64,000 bases of DNA from assembly GCA_025618425.1 (NCBI GenBank), contig CM046833.1, forward strand, positions 6,214,066 to 6,278,065, read 5' to 3'. The notes below the pieces were generated by a model. The model saw only the letters and a program-made list of their open reading frames with translations, made no database searches and was not told the DNA's origin. Position numbers and translations under genes: made by a program. Below are positions 34,101-43,869 of the stretch, one piece after another. The first letter of the stretch is position 1, and the number at the start of each line of letters is the position of its first letter. This stretch comes from Heliocidaris tuberculata (Eukaryota > Echinodermata > Echinoidea > Camarodonta > Echinometridae).

Positions 34101-37100
34101 AAAATGAAAACCACTGATGCTGATTATGGGGCACCAACTGCAACAGTTATGAATCTATTGTGAAATCACAGATCCTGTAATAAAATCACAAATCAATCTG
34201 ACCAATTGCTTTCATGGATGAAAATCGGTCCCAAGTCATTAATTTTGTTAAATAACACAAGTTTTACACTCTTTTCTAACCCCCTAAACATTGCCTCTTG
34301 TCATTTATTTAAAGACAAAGTTTTGCCATGGTGGTCGCTTGCGGCAGTTTACTGAGATGTGTCTGAATTGGGCCTAAAGGGAAGCTTGAGTTCTAGGAAA
34401 GGTGAAAAATAATTTGTGAGCTTTTTTATTCCTTTATGTCAATTTGGAAGAGCATCATAGTAGAAATGTCCCCTGACAATGACTGCTCTTCAAATGCTCT
34501 TATATTCAAAATATGACTACACATACATGTAGCTGAAATGTTCGGGCCGAACATTCATGCCACTTGTGTGTGTAATCCCATATACCCATTTCTGTGTGCA
34601 GTACATGTGCTTTTCAGTGAGATTGGGTCAATTTCTCATCTATTTTGATGATTCCAAAACAATTATCTCTAAAGATGCTGTTTGTCTTTTTGTGAACTCA
34701 ACATATGTTGTGTCAAATACATTTACCCATGATATATCTTCAGCTAAGAAGGAGAAAAGCGGCACCTTGAGAGATAATAGGGAAAATATGAAATTTGTGT
34801 ACAAAACATATGGAAAGTTGTACTACTTAACCTGTCACTTTGAAGCAAGATTGCCAATATGAGGATTGCCATAGAAAGTAAATTGAGACTTTTCATACTT
34901 TCATAGCTTTCTCATTTCTGAACCAATTTTGATGCAAGTTTTAAAAATTCCTTCTCTCTTTCCTCTCTTTTCATTAAAGGTCATGTAAAGTTTTGGTAAG
35001 CCCTCAAAAACTGCTCGTCAGATTTCTTCAATTTTTGTTGATAAATAGCAAGATACTAGCAAATACTAAGACACTGTGAAGATTTCGCCTCCTAAAGTTT
35101 AATATTAAACAAATAAGAGGCAAAAACTAATTTATGTGCCGGGACAGGCACGTAAAATCCCAACAAAGGCAGCATGTGCTATACACTGTACACACACGTG
35201 TAAAACCAATAATGAGTACCTACACACAGTGCACACACGCTGTCTCTATGCGAAGCCCCAAGATTGCTGTGCGGGGAGCCGTCGGGGTGGAAGGGTCCTA
35301 GCATAATGGCAGTGATCAAGCATTCCTGACAGACATTTACACTGAAATTCACCAGAAATCACAGATGGAATACCAAATGTCTCTTACAGACATCTTTTGA
35401 TACAAGGAGAACAACATAAGACTATATTTAACATGTTTCTTTTCAATTCCCTTTTTGCTACCAATACTCTACATGAGCTTTAAAAACTGATTTTCCCCCA
35501 GGGTTTCATTCTCCTTTAATGGTACAGTTTCTAACACATACCCCCTGGTGGTTCCTCCTCTTCCTCTGTATCAAGCAGTAACTGATGAACTCCTTTAGAA
35601 GCCTTTCTCTCGGGTCTGTTCCTAGGCTGGCTGTGATTCAGGTTCAGTCCAGACGGGCCAGCAATGTCCTCAGGTCTCATGCTGTCGATCATGCTCACTA
35701 GCCCGGAATTCACTTGTCCTGGAGTAGAAAAAAAAAAAAATCAATTTCAAGCTTGTCATTCAAATACTTAGAATAAGATCATATGAAAATATGTAGAAAG
35801 ATCCATATGAAAGTCAATATATCAGTAACAAATGATGATAATTATTGTTCTGGACCAGCAATGTCCAAAGGGCTATCAATCACATTTACTAGCCCAGAAT
35901 TCACTTGTCCTACAGTAGCAGAATTGGTTACAGATAAAATCAATGAATTACATGTATGTCCTCAGTTCTCATGCCGTATATCAGATTCACAAGCCAAGAA
36001 TTCACTTGCCCTAGAGAAGCAAAATCAGTTCACAGATTATTATCAATATACAATTACTAAAAAAATCATTGGGGGAGGGGGGGCTCGGAGGCACCCCCCC
36101 CCCCCCCCCCCCCGATCTTGGCTGCAAAATTATGCACAGACAAATCACGGAAAGAACATGAATGTTATTTTTATGTAAATCTTTTTTTCATTTAATATTA
36201 TCATTTATGCAAATTATATGCATAAATATGCATTTCAATTGATAGTCATGTAAAAAAGGTGTTGGAGATAAAAATTTTAGCAAGTTCTCTTTAACCCTTA
36301 AAAACTTATTACATTAGTAAAAAATTTGAAAATGATTTCAATTCTAAGGTATTCTATTGTTTGACAAATTCCTTATGTATTTCTATGTTTTTCAACTTTA
36401 ATTTTTTTATTGTTTTTCTAAATCTGCTGTTTCAGAGTGTTATATGAACCAGTATTCTGTTAGAATAGATCGTAATTACAGCTTGAAGAAGAAATTATAT
36501 GTGATAAAGAAGGAACATGAGGAAATGCAGTTTCCCATTTGTTTTGTACACAAAACTCAGAAATCTTCCGTTTTGGGGCTGACATGAGGTCATAAAAGGT
36601 CATGTGACTCAGTAACGGTATGACTGATTTCTGTGAACTTGGTGTCCAAAGATGTGCAAGACTTGAAAGAAGAAAAGTCAGAAAGTTGTGTGGTGTGAAA
36701 TGCATCGGTTCGAAATGCACGGCAAAATTTTGTCTGTACTTGGGGGGGGGGGCCCTGGGATCAAGGCCCCCCCCCAGTACAGTAAGGGTTAAATATTTAA
36801 ATTCAACTGAAAACCATATGGAAGGGGGAACTATATCATACATGTGAATTCTATTTAATATTATGTTCATGTAATCAGGGACAATTCCTCCAATCGATAG
36901 CAATGTTACAATCGCCTGTCTGACTTCAGCCCACAAGACCCAATGTTAGTCCCATGGGCCCTCTGAAAAATTGTCACATGGCCTATGAGACTGACATATT
37001 GGTCTCGCAGGTCTTCTGACAGTTTTCTGAGGATTCGATTCAACAGTCTCCTGGGCTGTCGGTCTACTGGGATGCCCTGGCCTATCCCTAGTGAAGGCTG

Positions 37101-39504
37101 GATAAGGGCAGGTCTAGCTTTTTCAATGACTCAACAAAACAAATTTAACATGTCTCTTACCATTCTGCATAATCTGAGCCACTGATGCTGGGTTGAGGGT
37201 AACACTGATCTGAGCCGTGGGAAGCTCCATCAATTCCTGGGACTCTGCGCTCTGGGATTGGTCAGCCGTGGATGCGGTATCCATGGTGATGATGTGGGAG
37301 GCATGGTTGGACAGGCTGGAGTCTGGCAGAATGGTGATCGCGATGGGGATGGCCTCATTGTCTATAAACAGAGTAAAAGACTAGACATGAAGAAAGTTTT
37401 TACAGCATATACCACATAGATAATCATATAGCGAGTATAGTTAAAGCGGCAGCACACCTGGGGGGCACTCAAATTTTTTTCAGACAGGGTGTGCCGCAGT
37501 CGCCTGCGAAACCGGGGTCTAAGGAACTGACCAGAAGCGAAAATACAGAGGATCTTTGGAACGGTGGATCTATACCCAGCTGAGCGGCGAAACAGGGGTC
37601 TAAAGAACTGACCAGAAGCGAAAAAAACAGAGGGTCTTTGGAACGGTGGATCTATACCGCGCTGAGCGAAAAAACATGGTCTAAGGAACTACAGGACTTT
37701 AGTGTGGGGATTCTATAGTGCATGCATGCAATTGCGCACGCAAGTGAATGGACGTACTTACGCGAGAGCTAGGGAACGGGGCGCGCCGGGGGAAATAGAG
37801 AGACGAGCGCTTTTGTTCCGGCCAGGTACATTATCTTGAGAACGGGTGAGACACAGATCTCTACAGAAACAAATTTTCTGTAGAGATCAGTGGGGTGAGA
37901 AGGGTGAGAACGGCAGTTTATGGAAATTCAGTTATCTTGAGAACGGCGATTGGCCGTTGAAAAAGGGGGTCATCAAAGCTGCACATACCCGTCTGTTCAA
38001 TATATTGAGTGCCCCCCCCCCCCCCCCCCCGGCAACACACAGGGTGTACATCGTATATATACACAAACATAAACATTCTACAAAGAAAATTTGTAAGGAG
38101 AGATGTGCATGGTTGCAATTTTTTTCTAAATACCCCATAAATTTTGCGGCCATAAATTTTCGCGAATAGGACTTGCCAGGAACCAGACTATTTTGAGAGT
38201 GGTTGAATTTGCGATAAAAACTCAGGAAATTTGCAGATCTACTAACAGCATACTTTCGCAATTTACGAAGTGGTGAATTTTCGTCAAGGAGACAACAAAT
38301 TCAAATGACTACTTATGTTGGCAATACTTTAGCAGGTTGCTAAATTCGAGACCCACTCGCGATTCACGAAAATAAAACCCCCGCGAACTATATATATATT
38401 CATATGAGACATATAGTTTTTCAATGTCTAATGTCTAATGTCTAATGTTTTTCAGTGTCTAAATGGAAAGAGACTAACAAAGTATTTACATTGTACTCAA
38501 CCTAGATGAAATAAAGGAGCATTATAGGGGCTTACCTGATGTGTCTTGTTGCTCTCCCCTAGCAGCTGCTGTTGCTTCATTACATATTGCCTCTCCTAAC
38601 CCCTGGACAGTGGACTCTGGTTCATTGTCTCCTGGAGGAGTATGTCTGGAGCCCATTCCACTTGTACCCTCACCAGATGGAGGCTAGAAAAACAGAGCCA
38701 AAATAATATCAGAAGGCCTGTATTATTTTACAAGTTCCTGATTCATGCAACAAGCTAATGCGTAATATGTTTATAAGATAGGGGAGAAAGAGACACACTG
38801 CCACACTGGCTCTCCAAGAACCTGGATAGTTTCATTGTTTCCGGCAAGAGCATGCCAGGAGCCCATTCCACTTGTACCTTAATCATTTGGAGAGCTACTG
38901 TAAAATGGAGCCAACATAAACATTGATCAGTTAGTTTTATGGGACATGTCTTATATGTTTAGGTGTCAATTTGGGTTCATCCAATATAATCAAATTAGCT
39001 ACACTTTGTCAAAGTGAAGAAGAAGAAAAAAATATTTGAGGACATGACTTGATGATAGACAGAAATGTGAAAATACAGTAGTAATTACTGGGTGGTAAAC
39101 TAAAAAATCTTTCATAGAAAGGCATTTCCTTAAAGCCTCTAGATTATAAAAAATACACAGGCATACTTTTTAAATCATATTCATTATCAAACATGCACTG
39201 ACATCAGAGAACATGTGCAATGTACATCAATCCTCTGCTTACTCATTATACATCTTTTTTTTCTACCTAATAATATTTGAACTTACATGCACTTCTAACG
39301 CATTGTCTGAGCTGGATACGCCATCATGCTGCATAGGACTCATGACAGGCTGATGTTGCAGTTGCACTTGTTGCTGGTTATCATCAGCGTGTGGCGGCCA
39401 CACTAGCTCTCGACCATCCGCCTCCATGTTGTCTCAATGAAGGGGAGGCTTGTGTTAGCTAAGGTGGTGATGCTGGCGATATGTTGGATAATTTCAAGAA
39501 TGGT
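28177..39504 (-). CDS. PRDM10: PRDM10, complete eight-coding-exon gene
   Basis: Exons (transcription order): 39427-39287 (ATG), 38683-38536, 37361-37161, 35718-35542, 33372-33226, 32390-32287, 31751-31499, 31190-28177 (stop). Their lengths total 4185 nt = 1394 residues plus stop, with every splice phase consistent. Order of parts: a low-complexity N terminus; a PR/SET domain (about 255-385) with ARASLPLMLQIFKVEDD, KRTQFGPLEG, SNWMSFIRPA, SEQNLIAFQ and LRVWYAKAYAE; one finger (C401); an AT-hook GRGKRGRPRKY (430-440); 13 more C2H2 fingers; an acidic run (about 578-630); a Gln-rich tail with the PRDM10-specific TDLLTQAMSELSQT (1189-1202). KPNRNYFCAYCEKVYKSSSK is close to vertebrate PRDM10. Vertebrate PRDM10 is a nuclear DNA-binding transcription regulator; the same role is inferred. 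A 78-nt 5' UTR part precedes the ATG in the first exon (from 39504). Confidence 0.95.
31407..31455 (-). pseudogene. Fragment copy of PRDM10 PR-domain exon
   Basis: On the plus strand, CTCAGTCCTGGGTGGGATGT-TCTTGATGGTTGC copies the middle of the next-upstream exon (CTCTGTCCTGGGAGCGATGT-TCTTGATAGTTGC, around 31580). Located 44 bp downstream of that exon in the intron. No splice sites. Confidence 0.75.
31499..31751 (-). CDS. PRDM10: PRDM10 exon: C-terminal half of PR/SET domain
   Basis: Acceptor TTGTATATGTAG, donor GTAAAG. Phase 0 start, phase 1 end. Encodes VKRNGQEMYIDCADEYESNW, then MSFIRPASCYSEQNLIAFQ and TIKNIAPRTELRVWYAKAYA, the diagnostic end of the PR domain. Metal-ligand Cys residues of active SET methyltransferases are not apparent, as is usual for PRDM10. 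Confidence 0.93.
32287..32390 (-). CDS. PRDM10: PRDM10 exon: PR/SET domain
   Basis: Acceptor GTGACCAATTCAG, donor GTAAGA. The first two bases complete a Gly codon; VFAKRTISKRTQFGPLEGRI then VTRAEVPKDHMKWK. KRTQFGPLEG is the central PR-domain motif. Confidence 0.92.
32535..32600 (-). pseudogene. Fragment copy of the 3' part of PRDM10 exon 33226-33372
   Basis: Minus-strand CATTCTACAGATATTCAAGT-TGGAGGATGATG encodes LILQIFKLEDD, copying LMLQIFKVEDD at the end of the upstream neighbour exon. The donor is lost (ATCAGTTACA). Confidence 0.8.
33226..33372 (-). CDS. PRDM10: PRDM10 exon: start of PR/SET domain
   Basis: Acceptor CTGTCTATATCAG, donor GTAAGC. 147 nt, phase 1 to phase 1. Encodes SDDRDPVDEEEFLRQGAIQT, IADKPIISRA and RASLPLMLQIFKVEDDQIG, where the PR domain begins. 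Confidence 0.92.
33527..33945. repeat. Repeat pieces in PRDM10 intron
   Basis: 33527-33605 resembles the GAGTTCTGGGAAAGGTGAAA element seen at 34376 and 54061. 33770-33945 resembles the 825-1075 family (AGATTGAAAGTATGCACTGA occurs twice, at 33800 and 33902). Confidence 0.5.
34376..34663. mobile_element. Half of a GAGTTCTRGGAAAGGTG element
   Basis: AAAGGGAAGCTTGAGTTCTA then GGAAAGGTGAAAAATAATTT to TTTGATGATTCCAAAACAA. Matches 54061-54345, where both ends of the element are present. Confidence 0.65.
34664..35520. mobile_element. CAGGGTTTCATTC MITE with a nested TTAAAGGTC MITE
   Basis: The outer element ends CCCCAGGGTTTCATTCTCCT-TTAA near 35500-35520 and shares its body (GTGTACAAAACATATGG, GTCACTTTGAAGCAA) with 51718-53403. 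A TTAAAGGTC-family MITE (34974-35484) interrupts it. Confidence 0.7.
34974..35484. mobile_element. MITE, TTAAAGGTC family, copy 2
   Basis: TTAAAGGTCATGTAAAG left, CTACATGAGCTTTAA right; body nearly the same as 6654-7110, with an extra segment around 35180-35220. Confidence 0.75.
35542..35718 (-). CDS. PRDM10: PRDM10 exon
   Basis: Acceptor TTTTTCTACTCCAG, donor GTATGT. 177 nt, phase 1 to phase 1. Encodes QVNSGLVSMIDSMRPEDIAG, then PSGLNLNHSQPRNRPERKAS and an acidic TEEEEEPP end. Two partial copies lie upstream (35853-36028). Confidence 0.9.
35853..35915 (-). pseudogene. Partial copy A of PRDM10 exon 35542-35718
   Basis: Minus-strand acceptor CTGCTACTGTAG, then QVNSGLVNVIDSPLDIAGPE in the exon's own phase with a 6-nt in-frame deletion, then stop. 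The plus strand shares CTAGCCCAGAATTCACTTGT with the exon. No donor. Confidence 0.85.
35956..36014 (-). pseudogene. Partial copy B of PRDM10 exon 35542-35718
   Basis: Minus-strand acceptor TTTTGCTTCTCTAG, then QVNSWLVNLIYGMRTEDI in the correct phase, then VIH and stop. It diverges more than copy A but keeps the acceptor and frame. Confidence 0.8.
36065..36115. repeat. G run and C run pair
   Basis: GGGGGAGGGGGGG followed 15 bp later by a run of about 20 C. A hairpin-forming homopolymer pair; the exact length is unreliable in any assembly. Confidence 0.7.
36290..36796. mobile_element. Element with TTTAACCCTTA ends
   Basis: TTTAACCCTTAAAAAC at the left and AGTAAGGGTTAAA at the right are inverted. 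A long G/C hairpin (GGGGGGGGGGGGCCCTGGGA then GGCCCCCCCCC) lies near the right end. Confidence 0.5.
37161..37361 (-). CDS. PRDM10: PRDM10 exon
   Basis: Acceptor TCTGTTTATAG, donor GTAAGA. 201 nt. Encodes NEAIPIAITILPDSSLSNHA, HIITMDTASTADQ and QISVTLNPASVAQIMQN. No fragment copy was seen near this exon. Confidence 0.9.
37458..38036. mobile_element. Inverted-repeat element with GGGGGGCACTCAA ends and inner duplication
   Basis: CCTGGGGGGCACTCAAATTT at the left is mirrored by ATATATTGAGTGCCCCCCC at the right. Inside, a block of about 95 bp (GGGGTCTAA-GGAACTGACCAGAAGCG ... GGAACGGTGGATCTATACC) occurs twice in tandem. Confidence 0.7.
38536..38683 (-). CDS. PRDM10: PRDM10 exon
   Basis: Acceptor TGTTTTTCTAG, donor GTAAGC. 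148 nt, phase 0 to phase 1. Encodes PPSGEGTSGMGSRHTPPGDN, EPESTVQGLGEAI and ATAAARGEQQDTS; low-complexity N-terminal linker. Confidence 0.88.
38808..38893 (-). pseudogene. Degenerate copy of PRDM10 exon 38536-38683
   Basis: The plus strand shares GGAGCCCATTCCACTTGTAC with the exon, then looser similarity (TTCATTGTTTCCGGCAAGAG versus TTCATTGTCTCCTGGAGGAG) with deletions. On the minus strand an AG lies near the expected acceptor (TTTTACAGTAG), but indels break the frame. Confidence 0.75.
39287..39504 (-). CDS. PRDM10: PRDM10 first coding exon with 5' UTR part
   Basis: Acceptor CTCTTTTTTTACAG at about 39518-39505, then 77-78 nt of UTR and ATG at 39427-39425. 47 codons begin MEADGRELVWPPHADDNQQQ and end at donor GTAAGT after a His codon. 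The acceptor implies at least one more 5' non-coding exon upstream. Confidence 0.88.
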
Positions 39505-39541
39505 CTGTAAAAAAAAGAGCACATGATTATATAGTGCATCT

Positions 39542-39962
39542 AAAGGCCACCGCACACCTTACGATCGGTCTGCAATCCGATTTGTTAAATAAATGGTTAT
39601 GGCATTAAATATTGGCATTTTAACAATTGAAATCTACCCTATTCAGATTCTGAAAAGTAATATGAATACTAAACATAGGGTTTTGATGAGCTGTCAGCTT
39701 TCTACAGGGAATAAGGGTAAAATTAGTTTCAAATCGTAGGCAGTCGTACGATTTTTGTGACGTCACTACGACTCGGAGCCGATTTGGCCATTCCACCGAC
39801 TAGAAAACTCGGCAAAGGCCGTATTATAGATTTTAATATCTGTATGACTATTCAGACCCTCAATCAAAAATATTTTTCGTTTTTAAATGATTTGTCAAAT
39901 GATATTACATTTTCTTCTGAAATCGGATCGCAGACCGATCGTAAGGTGTGCGGTGGCCTTAA
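39542..39962. mobile_element. MITE with ~40-bp inverted ends (CGATCGGTCTGC family)
   Basis: AAAGGCCACCGCACACCTTA-CGATCGGTCTGC and GCAGACCGATCGTAAGGTGT-GCGGTGGCCTT bound about 421 bp. The diverged relative is 11908-12300. It lies just upstream of the PRDM10 exon with the start codon. Confidence 0.8.
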
Positions 39963-42900
39963 AGTATACAGGGTTTACGCCAATGGACAACACACTTGGT
40001 ACACATCAAGAGATAGCTGGAATTTCAGTTCAGGAAAATACCAAGGTATCCTCCCTGACAAACGCACCAGGCAAGAGTAATTGTCATTGCAATAATAATT
40101 GCATACTGTCATAATATACCCAATCAATTCCCCTGTGATACTGGAATATCAGTTTACTAAATTTGGACTAAGTTTAAAAAAAAAATATAAACCATTGCCA
40201 AGGACCATAGTGATATAGACTATTCTATAGCTTGCACTTTTGTATAGGGTGCTACCAAAAAGGATCTTTGCTAAATCACAAACTTACATTTTGTTTTAAA
40301 GCTCAAAGCAAATGCAAGCTAGGTAAAATAATGACTTGTGCCTACTCATTTGATAAATGATGGTTCCATGATCTTCCATCATTGGCGCATGCCTGAAAGT
40401 TGGCAAGTAGTAGGCCGCTATATATCAATGATTTATTTTTTTTCTCTCTCTCTCTCCCCTGAAAGTTACCAGTTTTTATACTTTGTTTATTTTGAATGTA
40501 ATAAATTCAATGTTTCTGGGCTACAAGCATGTGAAGCTTTGCTGAGAGTCTGAGACTGTATATAACCCTTCTGTATCATCATCCTTCTTACATTCTGATA
40601 AATGTACTCATGCTATGTTATGTTATATGTTGTCTGTCTGAGTATACATTGCAGTGAAAAAAATAAGCGGGGGCTAAGGGCGATTAGCCCTTGAAACTCT
40701 TGAAAAAGCCACCGTAAATGAAAAAAGAGCCACCATCAAATAATATTTCTGCCCATGGGTCGTAGTGCATTAAAATCTCTGAACGCTATAGGTTGACTTT
40801 GAAGTAGCCCTCGCGAAATAAGTTTTAATTTTTACACTGATACATTCTTTGACTACCCAATAAATATTTCACCTATTTCATCTATCAAGGTATAGGCCTA
40901 CTCTAAAGATTTTAAGGGAAATTTAAAATCCATCCTTCAGTTAATAGCCCAGAATAACAATCATGCGACACTTAAGTAGATGATGTAGATCTAATATCAA
41001 TTTTGAATAAAATCTGATTCAATTCAATTCAAGACTTTATTTTAGACTCAACTGTGTCTGTTGTTGTTCTTTAGAACTCTACATGTAACTATACACACAT
41101 CCATTTTAAAAATATTTTTCTTTGAAATCTATACAGATTTATAGCTATCCCGGCCAGCTTAAAGGTAAAGTCCACCCTGATATTCAGTTCCTTTTAAATT
41201 AAGAAGCAGAAAAAATAAACAAATCAGTGAAGATTTGAGGAAAATACATTAAGAAATAAGAAAGTTATGAATTTTTAAAGTTGTAATCAACCAAACACAA
41301 AAATTGGCAACTCCGTGACGTATCATATGAGCTCCTCTCCCATACATGTATATGCCCTGTACACAAAAATTCATAAATTTTCATTTTCTTTGTTTTTGAT
41401 GAGGGAACAGATTATCATACCGGTTTTGTGTAAAAGCATAAATAAATTTATGATTTTTTTTTTATATAGGGTACATGTGATAACATTTTTTTAGAGAGAA
41501 AATTGAAATTTATGATTTTTTTCAGTACAGGGCGAATGGAAGGTAAGCTCGCAAGATATGTTACGGAGTTGTCAATTTGTGTTTGGTTGATTACTTGCAA
41601 CTCAAAATTTTCATAACTTTCTTTTTTTCTTATCGGGTTTTGCTCAAACTTTCACTGATCTGTTTCTTTAATTTTTCTGCTTCTTTTAAAATCAAACTTG
41701 ATATCAGGGTTGACTTTCCCTCTAAGAAGAAAAAAAAAAAATCACTTTCTTCTCGTGAAAGTAATTAGCCTATAGGCCCTTAACTTACACTATTAAAGTG
41801 ACAAAACCATATTCCTAATTTGCTATAGCCTAAAGTTAGGCCTAACTTGTTATTTTCCTTTTTGTGACCAGTTATTTGAACATTTAAAATGTTAATAAGT
41901 TAATAATAGGTCTACGTGTTTACTGAAACAAATGAAACAACGATTACAATTTTTCTTGTCATGTGAACTGGTGACACTGTCATGAAGTTGGTAAACATAT
42001 GTCACTCATAATAAAGAATATTAATTATTATGATGGTCTTTCTAGATAGCTCATTACTAAGATGTTTATTGTCTAGTTTCAAAAAGAAAACTTTCACTGA
42101 TCTGTTTCTTTAATTTTTCTGCTTCTTTTAACATCAAACTTGATATCAGGGTTGACTTTCCCTCTAAGAAGAAAAAAAAAATAATCACTTTCTTCTCGTG
42201 AAAGTAATTAGCCTATAGGCCCTTAACTTACACTATTAAAGTGACAAAAACATATTCCTAATTTGCTATAGCCTAAAGTTAGGCCTAACTTGTTATTTTC
42301 CTTTTTGTGACCAGTTATTTGAACATTTAAAATGTTAATAAGTTAATAATAGGTCTATGTGTATTTACTGAAACAAATGAAACAACGATTACAATTTTTC
42401 TTGTCATGTGAACTGGTGACACTGTCATGAAGTTGGTAAACAATATGTCACTCATATTAAAGAATATTAATTATTATTATGATGGTCTTTCTAGATAGCT
42501 CATTACTAAGTAAGATGTGTTTATTGTCTAGGCCTAGTTTCAAAAAAGAAAAGTCTAAGAGTTAGATTAAAACAGTAATAGATCTAGATCTAGAGCAATT
42601 TAAGCCATTAATGAACCACATTCCAGAAATCAAAGAATAACTTGGTCAACTCAGAAGTCGCAGGCGCTAGGCTAGCCTACACAATTTTATCTACATGTAC
42701 TTTATTTAGTCTTCGTCGACCCAAGTACAGTTCAGTTTGATCTCTGCACCCCCATTTGTGTAAATGGATATTATCCGGACCGGGGCGGTCCATTTTCTCC
42801 AGGTTGTTCCGATATCACGAAACTTTCTACCCGCTGCGCTGCCCCATGCATGCAGCATGCAGCATATAATGGACGTCTCCAAGCCGTGGAATACTCAAGC

Positions 42901-43100
42901 TCACCGCGAGCGAGAACGATGCACCCGATCGGATCGAGGGACATATGGAGAAGTAATTTCCTACTATAGGTCCTTTCAAAATCAATGAATGCTCAGTAGA
43001 AGGCTTGATTTGACTGACTCTAAAATAAATTCAACAATCTAGATGTAATAAGAGGCATGTCAACCCCATTTCCGACAAAATGAAATAGATATTTTCTTAC
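39963..43100. other. Non-coding region upstream of PRDM10 coding exons
   Basis: Probably the PRDM10 5' intron if the candidate first exon at 43101 is right. Contains a minus-strand LINE tail near 41005-41040 (ATTGAATTGAATC type), a fragment of the AAAGTCCACCCTGA MITE (41161-41725) and the 446-bp tandem duplication. Confidence 0.5.
41645..42545. repeat. Tandem duplication, unit about 446 bp
   Basis: From AAACTTTCACTGATCTGTTT at about 41646 the sequence repeats from about 42090, with the same order: GTTGACTTTCCCTCTAAGAA, TCTTCTCGTGAAAGTAATTA, CTATAGCCTAAAGTTAGGCC and GAACTGGTGACACTGTCATG. Only small indels and substitutions differ, so it is recent. Confidence 0.85.
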
Positions 43101-43135
43101 TTTATCCTCGCCATCTTGTTCGCAGTGCTTAAAAA
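43101..43135 (-). promoter_or_regulatory. Candidate PRDM10 5' exon end with YY1-type AAGATGGCG
   Basis: On the minus strand, ACAAGATGGCGAGGATAAA runs into a strong donor GTAAGAAAAT at 43100. AAGATGGCG is the YY1 core often found just downstream of housekeeping start sites. The right strand, a good donor and the requirement for an upstream non-coding exon make it a candidate. The start site itself cannot be seen. Confidence 0.35.
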
Positions 43136-43869
43136 AAAAACTCCCCCATTTCTGGACCCATAACAAAATGTCAACGTAAATAAATACTCAAATTAATAAA
43201 AGACTAGACAACAATATATTCAAGAAAATAACATACTTCACATCATCAACACTTCGTAACAAAATAATCAACCATTCAAATGAATATTTGAGTCATTATT
43301 TGCCGATATTTCCTATCAAAACAGTGCCTAAAATTTCCAGGTCTGGGTCGTGCAAATTATTTTGGGTGGGTCGTGACGTCTTTGTAGAGCGTTATTGCAA
43401 TCCGAATTTTAGGTGTATATTTTCAGCTACAACATGATATGAAACATTGACAGGCTATAAACTTCAACAATAACATCATATATTGAAAAAATGTTTCAAA
43501 TACAGAGTTAAAGTATAAAAATCATGAAATTGGAGGTGTATTTTTGCTTACCATTTACCTCTGTCGTAGGTTGTTTGCGCCCGATTCAGCTTCTTCAAGA
43601 GTCTAATGAAAGCTACAATCTCATTGGATAATATTTTCGCCAAGCAAAGGCTTCAACGAATCGATTTTTTAACATGTACATCGATTCTATTTACAAATCA
43701 AAAAAATTATATCAGGTTGCTTTAGAAAAAAGTGGAAAATTATCGTTAATTTTCATTTAATACACATTTGATTAAAAAACGATTGAAAAATTAAGCTTGA
43801 AACGCCATTACGATTGTGGGTTTAAGACAGCCAATAGAATCACGTGTTGTAATACAACAGCGTCCGTTG

